From Plecoglossus altivelis (taxonomy: Eukaryota > Chordata > Actinopteri > Osmeriformes > Plecoglossidae): a stretch of 64,000 nucleotides of DNA. Within the stretch, counting starts at the first letter, position 1. Every line of letters starts with the position of its first letter. Both the position numbers and the translations under genes were made by a program. The stretch lies in assembly GCA_036571765.1 (NCBI GenBank), contig BROE01000020.1, forward strand, positions 10,877,461 to 10,941,460, in the 5' to 3' direction. Shown here one piece after another: positions 1 through 12,200 of this stretch. The notes under the pieces are model-generated. The model was not told where the DNA came from and made no database searches. It was given only the letters and a program-made list of their open reading frames with translations.

Positions 1-2570
1 TTCAAACACTCCAAAGTCAGATGAATGGAGTCTATTTGAAACAATGTTGCCTTTGACCAGATAATTGATCTCCTTAGTGTCTGCCACTGAAATAATGACT
101 TTATCTTTATCTGTGGTTTACCATGACAAAAACAACACACTATTGTATCAAAGTAATTACATTTTGTCAGAAGTTTCGTCTTTTGATATCATTTGCTCTG
201 CAAGTGGCCTGTAAACTGAGTTGATCAGTAGAATTTGAATAGCATGTCTGTAAAGTGTTTGATAAGAAATATACTTGAAAACAGGAAATAAGCATTAAAA
301 GGATAATAAGGTAAATTAAATGTTGAACATTGTGCGCATGTCTAACACCATTTTTGATTGAAAACAAATATGCATTTTGTATTGTATTTCAGGTAGATGT
401 TTGACCAACTATTTTTATCATCAAGCCAACATTTACACATTCACATACTGTAATATTTGGGGGGACCTCACTCCCTGCTCAAGCTTGTGTCAACAAAGAT
501 TTGATTTACTTTGAGAATAAGAACAGCTATGTCACTATAGTGACTACAGCAGTTGTCCTTCAAAAGATATTGAGGTTCTTACTTATAATGTCTGATTTCC
601 ATGTCTTGAAACATGTGTGTGTGTATGTGGCTGAGAAGGACACTACAGTGCAGATTCAACCGTACAAAATCTGCATACCAACAATGCAGCCACTGGATTG
701 GAGAGACGGCCTGTTATGCATATTGTTATCAATATGCATAGTGTTCACCCTGTGTTTTCAATATAGTGCGTATATTTACATCTGCTGCCAGCGGGCTCTG
801 TGTATTCCACACACAATATATGTCCTGTTTTCACAACAATACCACATGTATCATGAATGCATAATGAAATAGTGTCAGAAGTCTATGTAATGGGCCAGGG
901 AGAACCCCAGGACATGCTGCATCAGTCTACTGTACTGTGAAGGTTGCAGAAAGTCCTGTTACACACACACATGCACTGAAAACTGTTTAGAGTTGCACAA
1001 CAGAACATCCACTGTGTTATAGGCTTGACAGTGAAATAAGTATTTGAAGTATCAGAGCTTCTTTCCGAACTTGATCAGAACATTCTTCATTCTTAATCAG
1101 AAGCATTCTTCCAAGGGTCACTTGAGGAGGAAGCAGGTTGGAGTTGTTTTCTCCCAGCTTCAGACTTCTCCTGGAGGGGGCAGTTCCTTCCGGTGAGTAT
1201 TCAGGTTGCTTATTGTAACAAATCCAAAACGTAAATAGAATAAACCCAGCTTATAAACTCTCGTCTGAAGAGGAGAGGGTAGAGAGCCTGTTGGTACTTT
1301 GCAAGAGGACGTGTGCTCTTTTCTCCCTGCAACTCTGTTTAGACTGTATCAATCACATTGTGAGGGATTTGGCCACATGACTGTAATTCAAGTCAGGCTG
1401 CAATGCAGAGACGTGCGCAGAAACAAGGCACACTGGGTTTCCCATGTTTGACACAGAATAACAGTTAGGACTGATGGAATCCTCACCAGTAGATACATAC
1501 ATGTTTTTAGAACAAGACATCCGGTATAGTGAATTAGCAAGGTCTGGAATCTGACACCTTGAAACATGCTCCTCTGTCTGTCTCTTACAGTCTTACAGTC
1601 ACAGCCAGATGACAGTACAGTCTCTGGTGGCTGCATTTGTGTGTTTCCTGTGCACATTTCTTATGTGATGTAAGGCCATGACAACATCCTATCGCACAAT
1701 ACTTTCTGAGGTGTATTGTCCCAGAGTTGTTCAAAAGGACTTCCTTGTTACCCAAATAAAAGGTACATGTCATTTGAAAGCTTGTCAGTGAATAGTCATT
1801 GTTGCTTTATTATCACAGAGGCAAACTTTACAATAAATACATCATTTCAAAAATATGTTTTGTCGCCCGATCCTTTGTTAGGAGGACCTGCTGGCTGATG
1901 ATAAGAGACTCCCTACAGACTCCAGTATGTCCACTGGTCTAAGCTGCTGGAGACGTCAACCAGGGGACATTCTAGAACATTAGGACCTGCTCCTCAGAGT
2001 GAAAGTCCCCAGGGGGTTTATTAAGATAGAAGATAGAAGCTCCCAGCAGCTCTCCAATCAGGGGACAGTCTAGAACACTTCCTGGTGAGCGGGAGTGGAG
2101 CAGGGGCGTCACAAGTATGGGCCACTGGCTGATAATTGGGCGTGGGACTCCACAGCAACAAAGCACACGGCCTCAGTAATGAGATTAATGCTGTTCTGTT
2201 GGGGCTCGTTTCACCAAGGAGAGGATTATCTTCTAACAGGCCTCCTAAGGTGAAGGAAAGGACAATTACTCAGACACACTGAGTCATCAGCCCTATTCCT
2301 CATTGACTCTCACTGCAGCTGAAATTAACTTCCAAAGCATTACAGCCTCAACATAGAACATACAAACCTTTCCCTCAAGAGCAGGACCTGGTGTAGCTTC
2401 AGCCAGACGTACTGTTTCATCAGTGTTGAGGATGGGGCTGACCGTTCAAACCTGATGAAAGCTGGTGAAATTAGTCGTTTGCTTTAAGGTCATCTAAGTA
2501 ACTCTTTTCAAAATGCCAGATAACAATTACAAATAGCACAGGTAGAATCAGGGCACACAAGACAGCACAA
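1..2570. other. downstream flank without a recognisable gene
   Basis: Only short reading frames without family features occur here. The one internal structure I see is a pair of similar segments about 97 bp apart, near 1960-1982 and 2057-2079, sharing CAGGGGACA and TCTAGAACA. These may be a degenerate repeat pair of unknown origin. Confidence 0.4.
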
Positions 2571-4112
2571 CTGTTGTGTTAAACCCATTTATTCACTGTC
2601 AGACCAGTCATGGCTGCACTGAACACTACAGAGATATTGCTGTTTCAGTCACACACAGACAGACATTCCTTTATTGTGTTTTCATGGACAGTTTGCACAT
2701 TTATGATTTCACATGAACAGCTTGGATGATCTCTCAGGTTCAGTCAACGCCTGAGTCTTGAATTGAAAACCAAACCAAAATATTTCAGGCAGAGTCAGTC
2801 AATTCACCTTTCTGACCTTTTTATCCGTGACTCTCGGCAAGTATTCCTCCGACTTAACTCATCTGACGAAACGTATACCGTAGGATGTTTTCTAATCAAG
2901 TCCAGCGTTTTCAAAAGCCTCCAAATCAAATGAAATGTAAAACAGAAGTGAACGTTTGCAATTATAACATAACTTATACTGTAGGAATAGCACGAGCGGT
3001 ATTCTCAAAGAAAAAGAAACATCTACCACCTATAGAAAGATCCTACGGAGTGCACAAGGAAACACACATTCGCTCAATTGCACAGGGGGACAGGGACAGT
3101 TGGATTATGTTGTTTTCTGGCAAATTTAGAAAAAAAAACACATTTTACTTAAAAGCTATCCCCTCTTCTCATTACCACAGAGGCAAAACAGTGACAAATC
3201 ACGTCACATAACATTTTATTTTACAGTCTCTTTAGCTTAGTTTTACTCTATTCTCCTGATAGCGCTTCTATATGAATAATTTTATGAGCACTTTGCAATC
3301 AGTATCTTACATCATATAATTTGTTACACTTGTAATGTAAAGTTCCATAGTATTTCTGTAATTACATTCAGACCTTGTGATACTGTAGCTAAGAAAGTAC
3401 TAGGAAAATAGCGGACTGTAAAAACAAAGTGTAACATCATACATCTTTTCAAAGTTGTGCGCTATGCAGCTTCAACATGGAAGAGAGTTCTCTGAATCTC
3501 TCCTTCAGTCGTATCGAGAGGATGCATGTGCGACTGCGTCTGTTGTAGTGGTTATTCTAGCCCTGGTCAAACAGGCTGCTGGACTGTGGTAGTCTGTTGA
3601 CGGTTCCTCAGCATAGGTCCAGAGTCTCTCGTGTGGACTCACCTCACTGTCGGTCTAGGTAGGGACCGACCACCTCTGACCTCCAGGAGAATGGAGGCAC
3701 CGTGTGGAACAAACTCCCGATTCCCACCAATCTCTACTTAGCTCAACATCATCGTAAACCTCTTATGAAGTCATAGTCGTAAAATCTGTCTTTGTATATA
3801 ACAATGTCGAAATCATTGTGATTAAGGCAGTCCATTCATTTACAAATAAGACAAATAACTCCTAAAACATGTTAGAAACAAAAATGTATAGAATTGCTCG
3901 AATTGTCCCAGTGACTTGACTGTGTTGTTGCACTGTACGTGAAACCTTTCACATTCACCTTCTTGATTCTGGAACTCTGTAAAAAAAACAGTTCAGTTGT
4001 GATCCCAACACATCTCCTACGGTTCTCTAATAGTCATAGATCTATCCCCTTAACGTTCCACTCGGCATGAGATGCCTGGGGTTGGATTCCAATGTGGGCC
4101 AGGTGGGAGTTG
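2571..4112 (-). other. epha8: inferred epha8 3' UTR
   Basis: This stretch follows the stop codon and differs from the rest of the window: AT-rich, almost free of microsatellites, with no family-like reading frame. A 108-codon frame on the plus strand (2885-3211) has no recognisable domain. The 3' limit is placed from the AATAAA near 2590. Another AATAAA at 3220-3215 would give a shorter form. The extent is inference only. Confidence 0.45.
2588..2593 (-). terminator. epha8: candidate polyadenylation signal AATAAA
   Basis: On the minus strand AATAAATGGGTTTAACACAA is followed by a GU-rich element (TTGTGCTGTCTTGTGTG) within about 40 nt, the normal layout of a vertebrate cleavage site. Predicted cleavage is near 2565-2578. 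A second AATAAA lies at 2675-2670. Confidence 0.4.
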
Positions 4113-4227
4113 TTATACATGCACCGAGGGCACACTCCTGTGGAGGACCTGCACCCTCAGAAGCTGCACGCTGGTCATGATCTTCTTCTGGTGGCCCATC
4201 AGAGTCACTCCCAGCCTGTGGATGTCC
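4113..4227 (-). CDS. epha8: epha8 exon 17: end of SAM domain and C-terminus
   Basis: 115 bp including the TAA stop (4115-4113) encode GDIHRLGVTLMGHQKKIMTS, then VQLLRVQVLHRSVPSVHV. GVTLMGHQKKI is the conserved SAM helix 5 motif. The last residues, Val-His-Val, fit a class II PDZ ligand (hydrophobic at 0 and -2). The acceptor is TCTGTCTTCAG. An open reading frame in another frame overlaps this exon and is a shadow. Confidence 0.95.
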
Positions 4228-6180
4228 CTGAAGACAGAATGACACAAAAAGGGTCAAACGCCACATCTTCCGTGGCTCCGAAACGCTGCATCATCGCCTT
4301 TGCCATCGTCAGCAACATCCTCAGTTCTCACCCTTGGTTCATGCTGATGACGTGGCCCAGGGTGTAGTAGCCCCCAGCAGCAAAGTGGTCCTTGTAGCGT
4401 CCCATCTTGATGGTGTCCAGCCAGTCGTCCACAGAGTTACAGCTGCTAAAGTCTGGAATAGCTCTTTCCATCAGAGGAGAACTGTTAAACCTGACAAAGA
4501 GGAAAAGAAGGAGCGAAAGAAAGTGAAAGAGCGCACGGGGGGATGAAAAAGAAAGAGAAGGAAGGAGTGAAAGAAAGAGAGAAGATGAAAGATGAGAGAG
4601 AAAGAGAGTGCAAGAGAGATCGAGAACGAAAAATGGAGAGATGGTTAAGGAGTTTGAATGATGACAGAAAGAGTCAAAGGAAGAAAAGGAAGAAAAGGAG
4701 AGTGAAGAAAAGAGGTTTTGAAATGCACTGGGAGACAAGCCAGAAAATCAATAGCAGTTAAAATGATAGAGAAGGGGTGCTGGCTGTGATTGCAGGATGG
4801 CTGGTTTGGGTAGATTAATACAAGGAGAAACTCTTAACACCCCCTAGCACTCCTCCTCCTCCTCCCATCCTCCCCTCTCTGCATCCCTCCATCTCCCCTC
4901 CTTGCCCATGACATGCACCAGTAACTCCGTGGGACCAGCGATCTGAACGGAGCAATTTACCCAGGTCCAGTCAGTCCGTGTCTCCTGCTCTTTGAATCAG
5001 CCTGGATCAATGTCAATATGAGAGCCAGGCTTTTACTTAACTGAGGGAACGTCTATCAGAGATGAGCTTATTGGAAAACGTACACGGCGTTCTCTGCCTC
5101 CTCTAAGGCATGTCTTCTCCATGGGCCACAGACAGACTGCTAGGGGGGAAACTTCACGCTGTAACTTCATCCTAAGGCTGCTGTCTGACAGATGAGGTCA
5201 GCTACATTTTCCCTGGCTTATAACAACAGGTGCAATATCCCATCTAACCTACAAAAACATACCGATTAAAAGTGCCCTATTTTATTGTTAAATAAATGTT
5301 GGTACATTAAGACAGTGATTCGGTATATTAAATAAATGTGTGTCTCAAACGCTTGATATAGTTTTCAGGGGGATGGAGTGATTGTTTGGCTTCTGCACCT
5401 CCGGGTCCAGTGGTGGACAATCAGGGAGGGAACAAGTCACACTTCAGGATCAAACAGCTAGCAGCTGCAGGCTGTGTCAAGCTGTCAGCTAGATGAAGAG
5501 GAGGCAGACGATCAGAGCCTAACCCTAACCCCATGTCACCTTTTCTGCTCCCCCCCACACACACCACACGCACACACACACACACACACACACTTACACT
5601 CACCATCTTGCAAGCCAAACCTCCAGTCTCCAGCAGAATGTCTCACCTGCACAGAGTACCCATCGACTTGAGGGTTTCTGGGTTCCGGATCAGCTTGTCC
5701 AGAACTGTGACGATCTGGCTGAACCTTGGTCTCTCGTTACGGTCCTTCTGCCAGCAGTCCAGCATGAGTGTGTGGAGCGCACCTGGACAACCCATAGGTG
5801 CAGGCAACCTATAGCCCTCCTCTACCGACTTGATCACCTGCACACACATACAGACAGGATTCAAGACACACACACGGGAACATCATCCAACACCTCTGTC
5901 CCTGTGTTTTCTTTGGGAAAGAGCAGCGAGTGCTACAGTACAGTACGATTCAGACAGGATCCTACTCACGTCTCTGTTGGTGAGGTTCCAGTACGGGCGC
6001 TCCCCATATGACATCACTTCCCACATCACCACACCATAGCTCCACACGTCACTCGATGACGAGAACTTCCTGTAGGCGATGGCCTCTGGTGCTGTCCAGC
6101 GAATTGGGATTTTACCACCCTGTGGAACCAAATGTGGTGAATGTGCGTGCATGTGTTAGGATGTGAATGCACGTGTCTGT

Positions 6181-6224
<44 letters not shown>

Positions 6225-9200
6225 AAACTCACGCTGGTGGTGTAAGCTGCATCAGGGTCGTCCTCCAGGACTCTGGACAGCCCAAAGTCAGACACCTTAC
6301 ACACCAGGTTGCTGTTGACCAGGATGTTGCGTGCAGCCAAGTCTCTGTGGATGTAGCCCAGGTCTGCCAGGTAGGTCATGCCAGCTGCAATGCCACGCAG
6401 CACGCCCACCAACTGGATGATGGTGAACTGCCCATCGTGCCTCTGCAGAAGAGGAAGGGAGAAGTCAGAGGAGGAAGTACATTTTAGTTTGATTTTTTTT
6501 AAACAACGGTGACACAGACTATTTTGAGAAGCGCTCACCCTCAGGAAGGAATCCAGAGATCCATTCTCCATGTACTCAGTGATGATCATAACTGGTTTAC
6601 CTGAAGAGAAAGAAAGAGAGAGTATGAAGGAATCATTAGATGTTTCATGTGCAGCAACTCCCCTCCACAATCCCATACATGTTTCAAGACCACAGACAAA
6701 ATACAATCAATTACAGACCAACTAAACCAAATTTTAGACAAACACATCTTCAAAGCATTGTTTACTAATGGGAAATGCAGTCAGAGGCTATAAAGGTCCT
6801 GCACATGACAGAACCCCAGTATTCTTTGCTTTAGCCATGACAGCACATTTCAGTGCCCAACAGGGTTAAGGTCTCAGCTCTTAGATCTACAGGTCGTAGA
6901 TCTGATATTTTTTTACTTTTATGTCCAGAAGGAACAAGAGAATAATGATTTAGAAGAGGAGGTATCCGAAGGAGAAGATGATGAGTAATATAACCCAGAG
7001 CATGAAGCAATAATACACCTCTACTTCAGTCAAGAAAACAGATATGGCTGGTATGCTGTAATAAAAACTAGTGGTTGTCCACTGATTAAAGTCAGTCTTT
7101 CTGCACTTCAAAGAGGTAAAATCAACGTTCAACAATTCCCAGAAAAGTCTGTGATGAATGACAGGTTTTTCATTCCAAATATATTAGGAGTTTAATACTC
7201 AGTTAACCTGCTTTATTTTAGGTTTGAAGGTGGGTCATTTGACCCCTAGGACAAGGGGAGTATACAGAACGTGAAGACCGTACAGGGTTACACAAGAAGG
7301 GCTCTGGGGTCAGAGAGCAGCAGCTTACTGCGTGTGACCACTCCCTCCAGGCGGATGATGTTAGGGTGGTCAAACTGGGCCATGATTGAAGCCTCGGCCA
7401 GGAAGTCTCGTCGCTGCTTGTCGCTGTATCCTGCCTTGAGTGTCTTCAGTGCGACAGGGATGTCCCTCTTCCCTGGGAGACGCATACGCCCATAGCATAC
7501 CTCTCCGAACTCCCCTACACACACGCACACACACACACACATCCAAATGGAAGACAGCATTGTGCTCAACAGATTTTCCTTTCAGTCCTGTCAGTTCTTG
7601 TAAATGATCCTTTTACTGCGAACACTGCTGCACGGAGCTGCCTTGTTATGACCAAATAGTGTTTAACAGTGTGATTAGACAGAGCTGTGGAGTTAAGTGT
7701 GGTGTGGAGCTGCTTCCTGCAGAGGCAGGATGTTAGTATTCCCAGCTTGTCTGTTTGGGAGTTTGACTGACAGCCCCAACAATACTCCGAGACCTCTGTG
7801 TCCCTCCTCTCTGCTCCACACCACAGCCGTTACCCCCGTCCATGACTCTGCTGCACACTATGTGTGTGTGTGTGTTCATACATGCATGTGTGTGTGCATT
7901 TGAGTGTGCGTGGGTGTGCATGCGTGCGTAATCATAGTTTTACCTGAGCCAATGATTTTCTCTATTTTGATCCTGGAAGCTTCAATTTCACGGGCAAACT
8001 CATGGACAGCCTGGCAGGGGTCCTCGTACGTGTGCGGATCAATATAGAAGCGGGCATCAGGAAATGACACTAAAATAAACAACATTAGCATTTGGTCACA
8101 CACCTTAGAATGGGAACAATATCTCATCTGAGCCCTCACCATTACTGAGAAGAAATGAGATGAGTGACGGACAGAAGGAGGGAGCAGAGGGTAAAAAGAA
8201 AGGGAGCAAACAAGAGAGCAAGAACAAGAGAACACGATAGAGAGGGAGCGAGAGAGCGAGAGAGAGAGAGATTACGGTATATTCGACTTGTCTGAAGATT
8301 AAACAGGAACTTGTTTGCTCTGTGGATTATACGTATTGCCTTTGAATCAAATATAGAGGAAAGATATGAAATGAATATCATCAGTAATAATATCTTGGCA
8401 AACACACCATGGCCATTTTGGTAGTGCGTCTTTTCCTCGTCAGAGTCCTGGAAGGCCTTGCTGTAGCCACAGTGTCTGTAACGCACAGGAAGGACTGTCA
8501 CCGTACAAACTGGACAGGACCAAGTCAACGGTCATGATGCACATGCAGACACATCGCACTTCCTCTAACATGTTTCTCTCGTTGTACGTTGTGACAGCTA
8601 CAAATCGTCTGTCTCATAGCAGCATTTAATTAGCTCTAAAAAGGATTTTAATCATCTAAGGATTTTCAGATATTTAAGTCTTCAGAACAGCGAGTCAGTC
8701 GGGGATATACCTCTCGCAGTTTTTTTCAATCTGTCTCCGAGTTTAAATGAACCACGGTTGAAGATGTTAATGTGCATTGAGGTTTGAAATAATTAAACAC
8801 AGTGAAATTAATTAGGGGCTGCAGAGGTAAGGAGATGTAAGTTGGCTGCATCATGAATAGCAGCGGAGACTGCAATGATAAGTGCTTGTTTTTCTCTTTA
8901 AAGCAACATAATTACATTCATTGTCAGTGGTGGAAAAATCCCCACAATGCTGCATTATCAAAGTTAAATGATAAAAACGCTGAAAGTTTACGGTGCAAAC
9001 AGATGCTTTGATACACAACTATTAATCCCATCGCCACTTTCAAATTGCTGTTGCCAGATGGTGGTACAGGCAGATGACTGTCACGAGGTACACAAACAAT
9101 ACTTGATTGCATTTACAGAGACATCTCCTGGCGCGGTGCTAACAATACAGTTGTGCTGTGGATGCAACAGAGGTGAGTGACAGTGAGGACGAGCGCTAAG

Positions 9201-12200
9201 CACACACAGTAACGGGAGGTGTTGTGAGAGAGTGCTCCCTTGCCGTTTCCTGCAGATGACAGCGGCGAGGAAGGTGACCAGGCCGCACACCAGAGCCAGG
9301 CAGATCCACACGATGGTCATGGAGCTGTAGCGCAGTGGAACTGGAAGGGGGATACACACACATCGTCTCTTTACAAGGAGACGTCAGGACGTCTGTCACG
9401 CGGAGGACCGAGGGAGCGTTCAGGAGGAGAGACGAGAACCTCAGCCTCCTGAGAGGCCGGTCAGTGGGAGAAGCACGAGTGTGCAGAAGAGGAGCTGCTG
9501 TCTGTTCGCTGGCTGAGCACTTTGTGCTTTCATACACAGAGTACTTGCGACAAGAGAAACAAATGCAGCTAAATGATATAAATAGAGTGTGAAATCCTGT
9601 TTCTGCACTTACAGGATTATCTGTGTTTTGGAAATATCAAATGCATGCACGCACACACGCGATCTCCCCAATACACTCACACAAAGACACACCGATACAT
9701 AGACACAACGATACATAGACACACACACGCACACAAACAGACAAACACAGATACTCAGACGCTGTCACTCAGACACACAGACATGCGGACAGACAGAGAG
9801 AGAGAGACAGAGAGAGAGAGACAGAGAGAGAGAGACAGAGAGAGAGAGACAGAGAGAGAGATGAACGTACAGATGGTCAGGAACCTATAATCATGAAGCC
9901 CGTGTACACTGAAGCACACAGGCATATCGACTAACACACACAAAGACCAACACACACACATATTTTCCCCACAGAGAGTGTGTGTGTGTCTGGTGGTGTT
10001 AAAGGCAGGGATCAGCTGCAGCTATCCTGCCAGGGGTGACCCTCTAACAAAGCCCAGATCAATATATGACAGGACAGACTGAGGCCTCTGGCATCTAGAA
10101 TAGCCAACCCGCTTAGCCCAGCCTCATGCTGTGCCCTCTGGCCTGTCCCAGCACCCCTCTGCTTCACTCTCCTCTGCCCTCACTCAACATCCCCGGCCAC
10201 AATATCGCAAGAAAAGCTCTCATATTAAAACAGTTGTAATACACAAAATAGGTGGTATTTGAAAGGTCTTTAGACAATCGCAAGGTACTTGGATGGCTGT
10301 GATGCAGTGTCAACATTTGGATGAGCGCAGCTGTAGAATTTAGAGTTGTAATGCATGTTCTCATCACAGGTATACAGAATGGTCCACATGCAATTGTTTA
10401 TCATTGTTCTGAAATTACAGGACTACATCCATCAAAGTTTGTTGCGAATAAAAAGACCACGTTTGATCAACTTGGATCTCATATTTTTTTCATAAAGATG
10501 TGCACCACACAAATCTAGTAGTATTTTCGTTATGAATTCTTTTAGTTTAGAGTTAGAAAATGTCACCTATTGCAGTGGTTTGAGCATTTGCCTGCTAATC
10601 AAGGGGTCTGCGAAATGAATTGTTCATCATCTGACCTGCTTTTCCAGTCTGGATCTCAACATTCTGACTGAATCGTCCACAGCCTGCTGAGGTTCGAGCC
10701 CGCACCTGGAAGATGTACCTGGTGCCAGGCTTCAGGCCAGACACACGGGCACTGGTGCCCTTAGCCTTCAGAGTGGAGTAGCTCTGCAGCTCATTATCCT
10801 GAGAGAGAGAGGGCGGGAGAGAGAAGGAGAGTGGGGGAGAGAGGGGGAGAGAGATGAACACACACAGGATTTCTGTTGCATGGCTAACTGTCTCTCTGGC
10901 TAATGAGCTGGAATCACACTCTTTATTTAGACCACAACACGCAAACGGTGCCAAACACTCGTCCGCACACTCGCACACACACGCATGCGCGCACACACAC
11001 GTCTGCACACACACACACATACGTACACACACACACACCCATGCACACACACACAGACACATTTCATTTAATAATATAAACATACCAACAGCATCATTTA
11101 TTGGATTGCCATACCCAGTGACAAGTTAATCATATCAAAACAGCCTTGCTTTCAAAGTGTGTTATCACATAAAGAACGTCCAGTGTGGTGCAGATAGGGT
11201 ACCTTTTCATAGTATTTGATGTCATACTCTAGGATGACTCCGTTTGGTTGGTCGGGTTCATGCCACAGAAGAGTGACACTGTTCTGACTGGCGTTCTCCT
11301 GGCGAATAGCTATCACCTGGGAGGGGGCTATAGAGGAAGCAGGAAGTGAAAACCATGTCAATACTAGTGTATCATCTCCAATACTGTCGACCTACGGCCT
11401 CTATCCATCTCACACGGAGGTCACGGCTTTATGTGTACGCAGCGTGAGAATCCCCAGTGCTGGGTAGTGAAGAGTAGGCGCATACAGTACCTTACCTGCC
11501 TGGTTCGTCGTGATGTTGACTGAGGTGTAGGGCTGAGGCTCGTTGCTAAGGTAGGTAACGGCGTTCATTGCTAGGATACGGAAGGTGTAGTTGGCGTGGG
11601 CGACAAGATTCAAAACCGTCACCCAGGGTTCTGCGAGGAGGTTCTGCTGGGGTACGAAGCGGACCGGGACCACGCTGGAGCGTTCCACAGTCCCTCCTAC
11701 CCCACCGGTCGCCCCGGTCCCCTTCCCCCCGGGGCCGCTGCCCCCTGCTACCGAGGTGCAGTCCTCACACGGCCCCGCCTCCCCGGAACATTTCTGACAC
11801 AGCACGCTGTACAGCAGGTCGCTGCGGCCCCCTGTGTCCAGCGGACGCCCCCACTCCAGACTCACAGAGGTCCCGTTGACAGAGGAGATGACGTTCACGG
11901 GGGCAGATGGGGGACCTGCCAAATAGAGAGGAGACGGGACACAGCTGGGATGTGATGAGGAGCGCCTTCATGCCGTCCAACTGAAGTCTCTCAAAAGGTG
12001 TAAATTGGCTTGAAAAATTGCAGGTGATTGTTGAACACATTTCTCTCCGTGTTCGCTTGAGGTGAAATGGAGGAGTGCGTGTACAACGGTGCATGTGTAA
12101 GAGTGTGTTTGTTTGTGTGCATGCGTGCGTGTGCAAGGATGAATGTGTGTGTGCGTGTGCAACAGTCAGTGTACTGATGTGTGTGTCGGGTTGGAGTCTG

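Noticed and set aside
4042..4266. 74-codon minus-strand frame overlapping the last exon
   Set aside because: A different frame of epha8 exon 17; the in-frame sequence is the SAM domain end and stops at 4113.
5520..5535. Telomere-like CCTAACCCTAACCCC
   Set aside because: Only about two units, too short to be an interstitial telomere repeat.
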